From positions 1 to 21,146 of the IMG/VR virus record IMGVR_UViG_3300043787_000002: a stretch of 21,146 nt of DNA. One strand, written 5' to 3'. Within the stretch, counting starts at the first letter, position 1. Each line of letters opens with the position of its first letter. A model generated the notes under the pieces. That model saw nothing but the letters and a program-made list of their open reading frames with translations, did not search any database and was not told the origin of the DNA. The translations under genes and the position numbers were made by a program. This stretch comes from a virus. Of the stretch, positions 1 to 8,362 are shown piece after piece.

Positions 1-2194
1 ACCGGAATTTTATACCGCCCAACCTACAGAAAGATCCGAGGTCGTTGCCCTGAATCTCGGCGAAGAAATAGCGCCCTCTTGCTCGGGGCTCAATCCCTCC
101 CGTCGCATTCGTGACAATAAAGGGACCGTAAGCCACCCATTGCTCCCGAGGATCGTCCGGATATTCGGCCGTATAGAGGGTGATTTGGACCTGGGCGCTG
201 ACGCTCTGCGGCTGCTGCCAGCGCCGCCAGCGGAAGTCCGGCAGCAGAAAATCGACGAAGACTTTGTCCTCGCCGTCGCTCAGCATGAAAAATCCGGTCT
301 GGATCATCCAATTGATCGGCTTGCCGTTGGCGTCGCTTCCGATCTCCATTTGCATCAGCATGGAGGTCGCGCCGTCGGCCGCGATCATCGAGCTGATCGG
401 ATGGCCGAAGATGTTGTTGTCGATCCACGCGGTCACATTGATCGGCGTATTGCCAACCATGCCCTGCTGCGGGGTCGAGAGGCTGTAGTCCCACTCGCCC
501 GTGACCGGGTTGAATTTGACCCAGCTGTCGTTCTCGCCGGTCGTCGAAGCCTGCGACGGGAAGTGCCACATGACCTCGTCGTAGCCGCTGTTCGACGCGC
601 CCCGGATGTGCGGGAAATAGATATAATTCCCGCTGCTGTCCCTCGTGCCGTTCAGATTCTTAACGATCACGTCCCAGACGTCGCACTGCAATCTTTGCAC
701 GACGCCGTTCGAGTACATCCAGAAGGCGTCGCGGCTCATCCAGAACACCTGAGGCCCGTACACCGCGACGGCGTCCTTGCTGATCAGTCCACAGCCCTGC
801 GCCACCTCGTTGAAACCGAACACGTCAGGGTATCCGATGTACGCCATCACCCAGAGCCCAACGTCAGTCCAAAGCATCGCCTGTTGAGGCCCCTGGATGC
901 CTCCTATGATTTTACTTCCGCGCGTCAGCCGGTATGTTCCAGCCTGATTGGAAACACTTGCGGTCCAGGCGTTGTAGTTCGCGTTGTCGCACCATGCGAC
1001 GAGCATCGGGTCCTGCACCTGAAAGCTGCTTGCTCCGTAGGTGATGATCTGCTGCTCGGGCATGCCGATGAAAAAGCCGGTCACATTGCTCGGCCCATTG
1101 GCGATCATCTGAGCGTTCTGAATGCCGCTGATCGGGTCCCAAAAGAACAAGGGACCATTGGTCGCGTTCGCGATCAGCTGGGAGCCCCAGTTGCCCAGCG
1201 ACCAACTGTCCTCGGAGATATTGCCGAACCCCGGCGTCCCAGGCGAAGGCGGGAACTGATCGGCGACGATCGGCGCAGGCTGCGCGCCGGAGCCCCAGCC
1301 GCCGACGCCCCAGCCGCCGACGCCCCAGCCCGAGTTCGGGAGGAGCGGCGCTTGCGTGACCCAATAGAGGATCTGCGGCCAGCCGTTGAGATTGCCCTCT
1401 TGAACGAGGCTCGCCGTCGGAATGGAGAACGGCGCGAAAATGATAAAGTTGTTCGCGTCGATGATGAGCTGGACGGTGAAGAAGCCCTGAAGCGTAACCT
1501 CCCCATTCGCGCCGACGGCGGTCGGAATCGGGAGCGCGAAGGTCGCGCCCTGCACGAGCCCATGGTTGGGCAGATTAACTGTGATCACTTCGCTGTTGGC
1601 GACTGTCGAGAATGTCGCGACGTCCGGCGCGCCGGTCGGACCCGCCGTCGAGACCGCGTTGAAGGGCAGCGTGATCGTGTACTGCTCGGCCGTCATCATC
1701 GCCGTGATCGGGAACGAGCCGAAGATCACGATGCCGCCGATCGGGACATGCGATTGGACTTGGATCGAGCCGTAATTGTTGACCGCCGCATTGGGGTCAT
1801 TGATCGTGACGACCGGCGAGCCCGCCTGGGTCGCGAAGGTCTGGCCCGAAGTGCTCACCGCGTACTGCGGCGAGATGTTGCGCGTGAACGGCGTGCCGTT
1901 CTGAGTCGGCGTCAGAGCGAGTAGGCCCGCCGTCCCAGCGGCTGCGAGATGGTTCTCGATGTTGAGGTCAGCCCAGGCGCACAGCTCGCGCGTGATGCCG
2001 GGGATCGCGACGTTCGAGGGCCCGCCCGCCGAAGGCCCCAAGATGCTGCTGAAGAAATTCATCCAGCCGCCGTACTTCTCGGGCAACCCGCCGCGCCAGC
2101 GAATCAGGTTCGAGGCAACGACATTCGCCTGGAGGAGCGTCGGCGTCTGGACCGCCTTGACTCCCGGCATCAATTTCACCGTGGAGAAAGGCAT
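1..2194 (-). CDS. Tail nozzle / tail tube-like protein (P22 gp10 / T7 gp12-like), 3' end beyond window
   Basis: I translated the minus strand from ATG 2194; the frame stays open to base 1, giving at least 731 residues with the C-terminus outside the window. The protein starts MPFSTVKLMPGVKAVQTPTL. It carries an N-terminal LIRWRGGLPEKYGGW segment, a Gly-Trp repeat near residues 288-302, a WSLGNWGSQLIA...LFFWDP segment and, around residues 480-510, FWMSRDAFWMYSNGVVQRL followed by QCDVWDVIV. I know this set from podovirus nozzle proteins, which sit below the head-tail adaptor and close the DNA channel. The start lies 4 bases downstream of the adaptor gene's stop, which fits adaptor-nozzle pairing. 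The Shine-Dalgarno sequence is weak, so coupling to the upstream gene is likely. A long opposite-strand frame here (140-1924) is a GC-rich shadow. The nozzle assignment rests on remembered motifs and context. Confidence 0.8.
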   Translation of the reverse strand, partial: MPFSTVKLMPGVKAVQTPTLLQANVVASNLIRWRGGLPEKYGGWMNFFSSILGPSAGGPSNVAIPGITRELCAWADLNIENHLAAAGTAGLLALTPTQNGTPFTRNISPQYAVSTSGQTFATQAGSPVVTINDPNAAVNNYGSIQVQSHVPIGGIVIFGSFPITAMMTAEQYTITLPFNAVSTAGPTGAPDVATFSTVANSEVITVNLPNHGLVQGATFALPIPTAVGANGEVTLQGFFTVQLIIDANNFIIFAPFSIPTASLVQEGNLNGWPQILYWVTQAPLLPNSGWGVGGWGVGGWGSGAQPAPIVADQFPPSPGTPGFGNISEDSWSLGNWGSQLIANATNGPLFFWDPISGIQNAQMIANGPSNVTGFFIGMPEQQIITYGASSFQVQDPMLVAWCDNANYNAWTASVSNQAGTYRLTRGSKIIGGIQGPQQAMLWTDVGLWVMAYIGYPDVFGFNEVAQGCGLISKDAVAVYGPQVFWMSRDAFWMYSNGVVQRLQCDVWDVIVKNLNGTRDSSGNYIYFPHIRGASNSGYDEVMWHFPSQASTTGENDSWVKFNPVTGEWDYSLSTPQQGMVGNTPINVTAWIDNNIFGHPISSMIAADGATSMLMQMEIGSDANGKPINWMIQTGFFMLSDGEDKVFVDFLLPDFRWRRWQQPQSVSAQVQITLYTAEYPDDPREQWVAYGPFIVTNATGGIEPRARGRYFFAEIQGNDLGSFCRLGGIKFR
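1293..1330 (-). repeat. 15-bp tandem repeat encoding Gly-Trp-Gly-Val-Gly units
   Basis: Two full 15-base units and a partial third encode GWGVG-GWGVG-GWG inside the nozzle protein (about residues 289-302). The unit length is a multiple of three, so copy-number changes keep the frame. From memory, related nozzle proteins carry similar Gly-Trp/Tyr stretches before the central propeller-like region, so this is probably a family feature and not a random expansion. Confidence 0.8.
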
Positions 2195-2197
2195 CGA

Positions 2198-2998
2198 TCA
2201 TCCCGCCGGGGCCGGAGCTGGCGCCGCCGCCTGCGTCGCGCTGTAGGACGACAGCTGGTTCCAGCCGAGAAAGCGCTTCCGAGTCTCTTCGTTCTTCGCC
2301 GAGCCCAGGAGTTCGTTGTACTGGCCCTCCCAGCTCACCGCCATGCGCGGATCGTCGGACTGGGCGCCGAAGTTGTGGCGATAGCCGCTCGCGGAGATCA
2401 TTGCGGCGGCGAGAAAGAGATCGGGCAAGACCTGAGTCAGGAACGTCATCTGCGTCCCGTCCCCAGGCGGCGCGTTGTAGAGCGGGACCGGCCTGCACTT
2501 GCCGTGGATCAGGAAGGAATAGGCCTGATCCGGGGCAGGCCCGAAGACGAGAGTCACGTCGTCGAGCGGCGCGAAGTGGACCGGCCGTCCAACTGGGCCG
2601 GGGTTCGGAAAGGGGCCGCTATAGACCGCGTCGAGATAGTCGACCGTGGTCGGGAGGGCGGGCTCGCCTCCGAGTGTGGGCGCCACGCCAGCAATGGGAG
2701 GGGCTGCGCCAACGGGCTGGATCGAAACGCGCTCGACGATGAGGATCTGTTGCGCGGGAGACGGCGTCGCCGAGGTCGCGGCGCTCGCCAGGAAGCTCTG
2801 CTCGCGCTGATAGGCGGTCATGGGGAACCATTGCCGCGTCTCGGCGTGGAGACAATCGATCTCTCTGTAAATCCGCTGCTCGGCGTAATCGATGATCGTC
2901 GGCAGAATGAGCACGAAATTAGGATCGTTCACGTTGTTGTTCGGAACGATCATTTCCGACGCGAGCGCCGACTGGAAGCTGGCGTAAGTGTAGCTCAC
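2198..2998 (-). CDS. Head-tail adaptor protein (SU10 adaptor-like)
   Basis: This 266-residue protein begins with GTG 2998, which overlaps the upstream stop as GTGA and has AGGAG just before it. Residues about 27-50 read FVLILPTIIDYAEQRIYREIDCL, the 'PxxIxYAExRIYREID' signature I associate with adaptor proteins of SU10-like podoviruses. Later segments (VTLVFGPAPDQAYSFLIHGKCRPVPL, then FLTQVLPDLFLAAAMISASGY and a C-terminal helix with WEGQYNELLGSAKNEE) fit the same family. The family forms a ring under the portal that links it to the nozzle. The next gene downstream is the nozzle, which supports this. The C-terminus ends in an Ala/Pro-rich tail of unknown use. Confidence 0.8.
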   Translation of the reverse strand: MSYTYASFQSALASEMIVPNNNVNDPNFVLILPTIIDYAEQRIYREIDCLHAETRQWFPMTAYQREQSFLASAATSATPSPAQQILIVERVSIQPVGAAPPIAGVAPTLGGEPALPTTVDYLDAVYSGPFPNPGPVGRPVHFAPLDDVTLVFGPAPDQAYSFLIHGKCRPVPLYNAPPGDGTQMTFLTQVLPDLFLAAAMISASGYRHNFGAQSDDPRMAVSWEGQYNELLGSAKNEETRKRFLGWNQLSSYSATQAAAPAPAPAG

Positions 2999-3345
2999 CT
3001 TCTCCTCGCGGCTGGGAGCGGAGTCGGCTCCGGCTCTTCCGGCGGACGGTACGCTGGCGCGTTCGCCATCATCATCTCGAAACGCCGCTCGAAATCTTGG
3101 ATCTTGGCGACCATCAGCGCATCGAAGCGCTGCTCGAAATCGAAGAGATCCGCGTTCAGCCGATCGCCGCCTCCCTGCTCAAGCACATTGACGCGGCGCG
3201 ACAGGTCTTCCACTTGCCGCATGGCGTCTTCGGCCTTCATCGACGCGCGGATGAACTGCTCTTGCAGCGGGTTCAGTTCCGGCTGATGGTCCGGGGGCGG
3301 GGGAATGTAAGCCGGGATCGGTCGACCAGATTTGTCCTTGGCCAT
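2995..3345 (-). CDS. Small coiled-coil protein, unknown function
   Basis: The 116-residue product starts at ATG 3345, just after the TGA of the collar fibre (3347-3349). It has a Pro-rich N-terminus (IPAYIPPPPDHQPELNPL), then about 60 residues of charged helix with heptad character (SMKAEDAMRQVEDLSRRVNVLEQ and later FDFEQRFDALMVAKIQDFERRFEMM), then a Pro/Glu tail ending ARRR. No enzyme motif is visible. Its place between the fibre and the adaptor suggests a small virion or assembly protein that oligomerises through the coiled coil, but that is inference. The stop overlaps the adaptor start by four bases. Confidence 0.75.
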   Translation of the reverse strand: MAKDKSGRPIPAYIPPPPDHQPELNPLQEQFIRASMKAEDAMRQVEDLSRRVNVLEQGGGDRLNADLFDFEQRFDALMVAKIQDFERRFEMMMANAPAYRPPEEPEPTPLPAARRR

Positions 3346-3346
3346 A

Positions 3347-4225
3347 TCACTGATACCTTATGATGTAGTACATCGCCATGAACGGTTGCATGTTGTTGTG
3401 CCCCCACGAGCCGCCGTTGGCGTAGATCCCGATGCCGGTATAAGCGCCGTAGACGCCCTGGCCGGTCCCAGCGGCGCTGTTGAAGGTCCCGGTGTACGCG
3501 CCGCCCGTGTAGACGCCGGTCCCTGATGCACCAGTCCAATTTGTCTGCTGACTGCCTCCAGTTCCGGGCGCGATATTGACGGCTGGGGAGTACCACTGCT
3601 GATAGGTATGCGCGTGGCCGGGGTCGCCGATGCCATGGGCGTGCGTCGGATCGTTGAGGTAGTGGTTGTGGCCGGGGTCAGAGAGGCTGTGCGCGTGCGT
3701 CGGGTCGTAGACGCCGTGATCGTGATAGGTCAGCTCGTTGCCGTCGAGGACGTGCGAGATCTCGCCGCCCGCCGCGCTGATGCCCCATGAATTGCCCGCG
3801 CCGACGGGGACGCGGTCGAGCAGATTGGGGACGGCGAAATTGGTCCCGTCCCAGCCGTAGCCGCCGCCGATGACGTCCCACAGGACTGGCGCGTCGACGG
3901 GGTTGTAGTAGGCGCCGTTGCACATCAGGAAGTCGGCTGGCACGCCGCCGTTGGCGGCGAAGCTCAGGTCCCCGGCCCACACAATGATGCCGCCGACCGG
4001 GACGCCGATGACGCCTGCGGTGGCCGCATCGACATAGTCTTTGTTCGCCACTTCCGGCGGCGTCGTCGGGTCCGCGACGAGGAGCGGCCCGCCCATGCTC
4101 CCGCCCGCGATCGGGAGATAGGGGCCGCCGCCAACCGCGATCCATTTGAAGCCGTCCCACTCCCAAGTGGTCCCACCGTCTGTGAACTGGTCGCCGGGGG
4201 CTGGGTTGGGAGGGAAGTCGATCAC
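3347..4225 (-). CDS. Tail-collar-domain fibre with HxH metal-binding tip repeats
   Basis: I chose GTG 4225 because it overlaps the upstream stop as GTGA and has GGAGG seven bases before it; longer in-frame readings lie inside the upstream fibre gene. The product is 292 residues. Residues 1-33 (IDFPPNP..GDQFTDGGTTWEWDGFKW) match the N-terminus of the next fibre upstream. Residues 46-66 carry the common 'PLLVADPTTPPEVANKDYVDA' fibre segment. Residues 78-145 form a phage tail collar domain (GGIIVWAGDL, FLMCNGAYYNPVDAPVLWDVIG, FAVPNLLDRVPVGAG). Five HxH motifs follow at an exact nine-residue spacing, then a Gly/Tyr-rich repeat and a closing NNMQPFMAMYYIIRYQ. Collar-domain proteins are trimeric receptor-binding tips. 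This gene lacks an S74 chaperone, unlike the three fibres upstream. Confidence 0.85.
   Translation of the reverse strand: MIDFPPNPAPGDQFTDGGTTWEWDGFKWIAVGGGPYLPIAGGSMGGPLLVADPTTPPEVANKDYVDAATAGVIGVPVGGIIVWAGDLSFAANGGVPADFLMCNGAYYNPVDAPVLWDVIGGGYGWDGTNFAVPNLLDRVPVGAGNSWGISAAGGEISHVLDGNELTYHDHGVYDPTHAHSLSDPGHNHYLNDPTHAHGIGDPGHAHTYQQWYSPAVNIAPGTGGSQQTNWTGASGTGVYTGGAYTGTFNSAAGTGQGVYGAYTGIGIYANGGSWGHNNMQPFMAMYYIIRYQ
3608..3724 (-). repeat. 27-bp periodic repeat encoding five HxH motifs
   Basis: HDH 168-170, HAH 177-179, HNH 186-188, HAH 195-197 and HAH 204-206 are spaced exactly nine residues apart. Four of them sit in DPTHAH or DPGHxH units. The needle tip of phage T4 gp37 uses HxH motifs from three chains to bind a column of iron ions. 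By analogy, a trimer here could bind about five metals, but metal binding is inferred and not seen. Confidence 0.85.
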
Positions 4226-5604
4226 CGCGCCGCCTCCAGCTCCTCGACGCGCTTCGTCAATTGCTGCACCGCGCCGATCAAGAGGCTGATCATGGCGTTG
4301 CGGTCGAAGTCCCACACCACGCCGAGATGATCGTCGTGGTCGTCTCCCTTGCGCACGCCCTCTGGGAAGATCTCGTGGATTTGTTGCGCGATCATGCCGA
4401 CCGGGATGACCGGCGCGTCTCTCGCCGCCCTTGCTTCCTTAAGCCTCCAAGGATCGCCCTCCGGGTACGACTTCCAGCGAAACTGCTTGAGCGGAAACTT
4501 GAGCACGGTCGAGAGGCAGTCGAACGTCGAGGGCGCGATCCCCTCTTTCATGCGCTCGTCGGAGGCGTTGGCGATTGCATAAGCCGCGCCGCCGTTGTCG
4601 ATCGAGACGCTAACGGTGCCTGCGATGATGGTGCTCCAGCCGAAGCCAATAAAGCTGGCGCTGCCGTAAGCCATGCCCCGATAGCTAAGGCCGTAATATT
4701 CGAGGAGGACGTTGCCTGAATAAAAATTGCTCGGCCCGGTCGTGTTAAAGTAGCCGCTTGCGTCAATTGAGATACTCCCGCCGCTGCTTTGCTGTTGCAG
4801 GATCATCTGGTTGGAGGATTGCAACCAGTAAAGAATGCCCGCCGTGTTGCCTGCGGGATCGAGAAACCAATAGTGGCAATTGTCCGCCGCAGTGGGGGCT
4901 TGGGTATAAAAGAGGCCCGCTGCCGAGGTGACGTAGCCGTTGAACGTCGCCTCGGCGGTCGCGCGATCGATGATCAGGTAATTGCCGAGATAGGTGCCGT
5001 CATCGGCGGCGGCTTGGATCTGGAAATCCTGTCCGACATTGCCGCCGGTTTCCGGCGTGCCGTCACCGAGGCCGAGCCACCAACGCGCTGTGGCGGCGGC
5101 GGGCGGCCCAGTATAACCGCCGATCCAGTTGCCGCTCTGATCAGAGCTGGCGATGTTGATTTGAACAAGACCTGTCGCTGGCGCTGTGACGTTGAGCGTC
5201 TCAGTCAGCGTGCCGCCGCTCTCCCATCCGGCGTCCGATCGAAGGTAAGCGGTGTTATCGGATGGCGCGTCGGCGATCAGCCCTTGCGGCCCAACTGGTC
5301 CCACCGGACCCTGCGGCCCGACTGGCCCGAGCGGCCCCTCCGGCCCCACCGGCCCTGCGGTCCCGAGGTTGAGCGTGACAACCCATTGGCCGTTGCCGGT
5401 TGAATCGACATACCAAATGAAGAGCTGTGCGGAGACCGTGTCCCACCACAGCGTTCCAGGGACTGGATTCAGGGGCGATGCATCACCGAAATAGATCGGC
5501 GCGGTGCCGCCCATCGTCCATTTGACGCCGTCAAAAGTCCAAGTGACGCCACCCGTCGTGAATTGCTGGCCGCTGACCGGATTAGCTGGAAAGTCGATAG
5601 CCAT
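4222..5604 (-). CDS. Collagen-like tail fibre with C-terminal S74 chaperone domain (460 aa)
   Basis: The start ATG 5604 shares one base with the upstream stop (TGATG). Residues 2-33 form the IDFPANPVSGQQFTTGGVTWTFDGVKW module shared with the collar fibre. Residues 47-80 hold a second module (PGTLWWDTVSAQLFIWY...QWVVTLN) also found in the 801-residue fibre. A short collagen-like Gly-X-Y run spans 83-108, followed by DAPSDNTAYLRSDAGWESGG. The middle looks like beta-rich shaft and receptor-binding sequence. The C-terminus is an S74 intramolecular chaperone with the expected SDERMK dyad (Ser348, Lys353) and a final helix, ISLLIGAVQQLTKRVEELEAA. S74 domains trimerise the fibre and then cut themselves off between the residue before the Ser and the Ser. 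Host specificity is probably set by this and the neighbouring fibres. Confidence 0.88.
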   Translation of the reverse strand: MAIDFPANPVSGQQFTTGGVTWTFDGVKWTMGGTAPIYFGDASPLNPVPGTLWWDTVSAQLFIWYVDSTGNGQWVVTLNLGTAGPVGPEGPLGPVGPQGPVGPVGPQGLIADAPSDNTAYLRSDAGWESGGTLTETLNVTAPATGLVQINIASSDQSGNWIGGYTGPPAAATARWWLGLGDGTPETGGNVGQDFQIQAAADDGTYLGNYLIIDRATAEATFNGYVTSAAGLFYTQAPTAADNCHYWFLDPAGNTAGILYWLQSSNQMILQQQSSGGSISIDASGYFNTTGPSNFYSGNVLLEYYGLSYRGMAYGSASFIGFGWSTIIAGTVSVSIDNGGAAYAIANASDERMKEGIAPSTFDCLSTVLKFPLKQFRWKSYPEGDPWRLKEARAARDAPVIPVGMIAQQIHEIFPEGVRKGDDHDDHLGVVWDFDRNAMISLLIGAVQQLTKRVEELEAAR

Positions 5605-8009
5605 CAGGCTCTAGCCTCCAGCGTCTCGATGCGCGCTTGCATCTCTTGAATCGTCTTGGTCAGCGCCGCGACGAGCGCCATCAGGTTCGGCGCCTGAAGC
5701 CGATCAGGATGATCCTTGCTCCCAGTGGCGGCGGTTTCGCCCAGCGTCTCTTGCAGCTCGTGGGCGATGAAGCCCCAGCGCTCTCGATCGTCGGCCTCGA
5801 TCAGCGGTATGTTGGTCGAGCTTCTCTGCGCTGGGGCTGGGAGCGGCTGAAACGAAAATTCCTTCTGCCGATAGCGGATCGGACGCAGCGCTTTAATGTG
5901 ATCCCAGGTCGAGGCGAGCGGCGCGATATCCTCCTTGATCCGATAGTCGCAAGCCGGATTGGCGAAGTCGCGCGAGGACCAGATTTGGTAGTAGTTCGCG
6001 CCAGCGGACCAACCGCCAAAATAGGGGTTGCCGTTGGCATTCCAGCCAAAATTGACGCCGTAATATCCGTCGATGAGAAAGGTGAAGAAGGCGTCGTTGC
6101 TGGCGGGGGCGTTAAACCAGAAGGTGCCGCCAGTGGTTGTGGCGATCGAACCACCGGCCCAGATCACCGACGAACCAACCCCATAGCTAGACGTATTAAT
6201 GCCAGTGGTGGCGGTCCAGCCGCCTGTGGTCAGATTGCCGCCGGGATCAAGCGTCATCACGCCAAACGATGGCACCGGGTCTCCGGCCGATGCATCTGCG
6301 CCGACGTTGAACTCAAGGCCGCCCACGTCAGTGAAAATGATGGCGCTCGTTCCGTCGCCGTAAGCGATGTTCGTGGGGCCTGAGGGGGTGACGTAGGCAT
6401 TGAAGCGGATCGCGTTGCCGCTGGGAATAGTCAGCTCTTCGATGAAGGCTTGATCGTAGAGCGGCGGGGGCGAAGTCGGGATGGTCACGGCGCCGATGCC
6501 CAGCGAGCCGGTGAGCAGCCCGCCGCTATGCCACCCGCTCGATGAGCGAAGGTAAGCCGCGCCGTCAGTCGGCGCCTCGGGGACCGGCCCCACCGGACCT
6601 ACCGGCCCCTGCGGACCTACCGGGCCAATTGGCCCCTGAATCCCCGGCGGTCCTGTCGCCCCCTGCGGACCCGGCCCGCCGGTATTGTTGACCGCGATCA
6701 CCCACTGCGCGGTGCCGCCAGAACCCTCGTCGTAGAACACGAAGAGCTGTGCGCTGATGGTGTCCCACCACAGCTGCCCTGCGAAGGGCGTAGCCGGGGC
6801 GGTCGCGCTGATCGTCACGCCGCCGCCAGTCGTCCATGACAACCGCCCAGTGCCATCGGTCGAGAGGACATCGCCGAAGACGCCGCCTCCAATTTGGATA
6901 TTCGCAGGACCGGGAAAGGTCGCGCCGATCGGGAAGGCGACGCCACCCGTGAAGGTGCCGCCCATAATCGGCATCAGGGTGCTATCGCGAGGATGGACGT
7001 GATCGGCGAGCGCGTAGGACAGATCGACGCCGATGTCCGCTGTGCCGTCCATGAGCGGCAGAGTGGTCGAGGCAGGCGGTGGCGGCGGCACCGGAGTCCA
7101 GCCGCCGTTTTCGCGGCAATAGAGGTTGCCGTCGCTCGGTGCGTCGACCTGAATCGGGACGCCGATCCAGCCCGCGTCGTACCGACCATAGAGGGTGGAA
7201 TCGGTTGGCGCTTCTTGGACCGGCCCTGGCGGACCCACCGGCCCAATTGGGCCAGGAGGCCCGATAGTGCCGTCGATGCCGTCATTCCCGGCCGGACCCT
7301 GCCCCCCTTGAGGACCAGCCGCGCCCGCTGGCCCCTGGATTCCCTGCGGCCCCTCCGGTCCGACCGTCCCTGGCGAGCCGGGAACGCCTTGCGGCCCTTG
7401 CTGCCCAGTCGGCCCCTCGACTCCCTGCGGGCCGGTTGGCCCTGGCGGCCCCACGATCTGGCCGCCGTCGACCCAGCCTGCCGGGTCCATCACGGTCGTC
7501 ACATAGACCCAGACGTGGCCGGTGGGCTCGAAGAGGAGCCCGTTGCCTTGGGTCGCTTGATAGGCGGAATCGCCGGGTTGATCCCAGTCGGCCGGGAACG
7601 CGCCGTCAGGCGGCAGAGCGGTGGGCGGATTGGTGCTGAACGAGCCGATCAGCGTGCCGACTTCGCCCGCCGGACCTTGCAGGCCTTGAGGCCCCTCGGG
7701 ACCTTGCAGCCCAGTCGGACCGGCGATGCCGGGGACGCCCTGCGGACCGGCCGGTCCGGTTGACCCTTGCAAGCCATCCAGGCCGTCCTGGCCGGGTGGC
7801 CCCTGGATTCCCTGCGGTCCCCCAGGCCCAGGAACCCCCTGAGGCCCTGGCGGTCCCGCCGGACCCGGCGGTCCAATTGGTCCAGGCCCTGCGGCTCCGG
7901 GCATCCATGCCGTCTCCATCGGATTGATGGCGGTCACCTGAACGACGTCGCCGAGGTTCGGCAGCGAGGTCGGGACGAATTGCGAGACGTCGAGCGATTG
8001 CGAGCCCAT
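5604..8009 (-). CDS. Collagen-like tail fibre with S74-like domain, catalytic Ser replaced by Cys (801 aa)
   Basis: The start ATG 8009 overlaps the upstream stop as TGATG. After a unique N-terminus ([22 protein letters not shown]), collagen-like Gly-X-Y runs cover about residues 41-116, 186-263 and 444-477. Between the first two is a roughly 66-residue module (119-184, LIGSF...[14 protein letters not shown]...GWVDGGQ) that also occurs twice in the 1121-residue fibre. Residues 266-305 hold two 'EAPTD..LY.R...GW' units and 329-343 a [12 protein letters not shown] segment. The S74-like C-terminus reads [13 protein letters not shown], with Cys687 where Ser is usual and Lys692 kept, then a GFIAHELQE motif and a closing coiled coil. 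A Cys may still act as nucleophile, or cleavage may be slow or lost. The role is a trimeric tail fibre. Confidence 0.88.
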   Translation of the reverse strand: MGSQSLDVSQFVPTSLPNLGDVVQVTAINPMETAWMPGAAGPGPIGPPGPAGPPGPQGVPGPGGPQGIQGPPGQDGLDGLQGSTGPAGPQGVPGIAGPTGLQGPEGPQGLQGPAGEVGTLIGSFSTNPPTALPPDGAFPADWDQPGDSAYQATQGNGLLFEPTGHVWVYVTTVMDPAGWVDGGQIVGPPGPTGPQGVEGPTGQQGPQGVPGSPGTVGPEGPQGIQGPAGAAGPQGGQGPAGNDGIDGTIGPPGPIGPVGPPGPVQEAPTDSTLYGRYDAGWIGVPIQVDAPSDGNLYCRENGGWTPVPPPPPASTTLPLMDGTADIGVDLSYALADHVHPRDSTLMPIMGGTFTGGVAFPIGATFPGPANIQIGGGVFGDVLSTDGTGRLSWTTGGGVTISATAPATPFAGQLWWDTISAQLFVFYDEGSGGTAQWVIAVNNTGGPGPQGATGPPGIQGPIGPVGPQGPVGPVGPVPEAPTDGAAYLRSSSGWHSGGLLTGSLGIGAVTIPTSPPPLYDQAFIEELTIPSGNAIRFNAYVTPSGPTNIAYGDGTSAIIFTDVGGLEFNVGADASAGDPVPSFGVMTLDPGGNLTTGGWTATTGINTSSYGVGSSVIWAGGSIATTTGGTFWFNAPASNDAFFTFLIDGYYGVNFGWNANGNPYFGGWSAGANYYQIWSSRDFANPACDYRIKEDIAPLASTWDHIKALRPIRYRQKEFSFQPLPAPAQRSSTNIPLIEADDRERWGFIAHELQETLGETAATGSKDHPDRLQAPNLMALVAALTKTIQEMQARIETLEARA

Positions 8010-8362
8010 CAGCCCACCTTCTCATAGGCGTCGCGCCAGCCTGTCTGGACGAGGCTGACTTCGCCTTGGGGAGTCCGATGCGAGTAGACGCACCAAGCGT
8101 GACCGATCGGCGCGCCGCCGAGGAATTTGAACTCGTGCCGACAATCCTTTTCGATCAGGACATGGAACGGACCTTCGCGCTCGAAATCGAACGCCACCGC
8201 GCCATTGGGCTCCCATTTGGTGACGTGCCAGTTGCCGCAGAAACAGATGGTCGTATGGTCGAAAGCGTGGATATGGCCGCCGACGACCTCGCCCCGCTTG
8301 AGGCCCATGCCGCCCTCGCCCATGGCGCGGATGAAGATCGAGCCGCTAATCCACTCGGTCAC
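8009..8362 (-). CDS. Small cupin-like protein between two fibre genes, function unknown
   Basis: GTG 8362 is chosen because AAGGAGG lies seven bases upstream and the codon overlaps the preceding fibre's TGA as GTGA. This gives 117 residues; a longer reading in this frame would lie inside the fibre gene. The protein is rich in His and beta-prone residues: [11 protein letters not shown] (29-39), [10 protein letters not shown] (42-51), [15 protein letters not shown] (64-78) and [10 protein letters not shown] (87-96). The GxHxHxxDH pattern followed by a second G...H...H segment is reminiscent of a single-domain cupin with a His metal site. I cannot confirm the fold. Its place between two fibre genes suggests a fibre assembly factor, a virion protein or a small metal-dependent enzyme acting on receptor sugars; all of these are inference. 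Confidence 0.72.
   Translation of the reverse strand: MTEWISGSIFIRAMGEGGMGLKRGEVVGGHIHAFDHTTICFCGNWHVTKWEPNGAVAFDFEREGPFHVLIEKDCRHEFKFLGGAPIGHAWCVYSHRTPQGEVSLVQTGWRDAYEKVG

Noticed and set aside
140-1924. Long open frame of 594 codons on the plus strand
   Set aside because: It is antisense to the nozzle gene. Its product is Arg/Asp-rich low-quality sequence with no family pattern, as expected from the third-position bias of GC-rich coding DNA, while the minus-strand frame gives a recognisable virion protein.
1949-3286. 445-codon plus-strand frame
   Set aside because: It is antisense to the adaptor, coiled-coil and nozzle genes, with an Arg-rich product lacking any recognisable domain. It is a shadow frame.
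5280-5365. GC-rich plus-strand repeats resembling a tandem promoter or iteron region
   Set aside because: These are the collagen-like codons of the 460-residue fibre; the reading frame explains the whole pattern.
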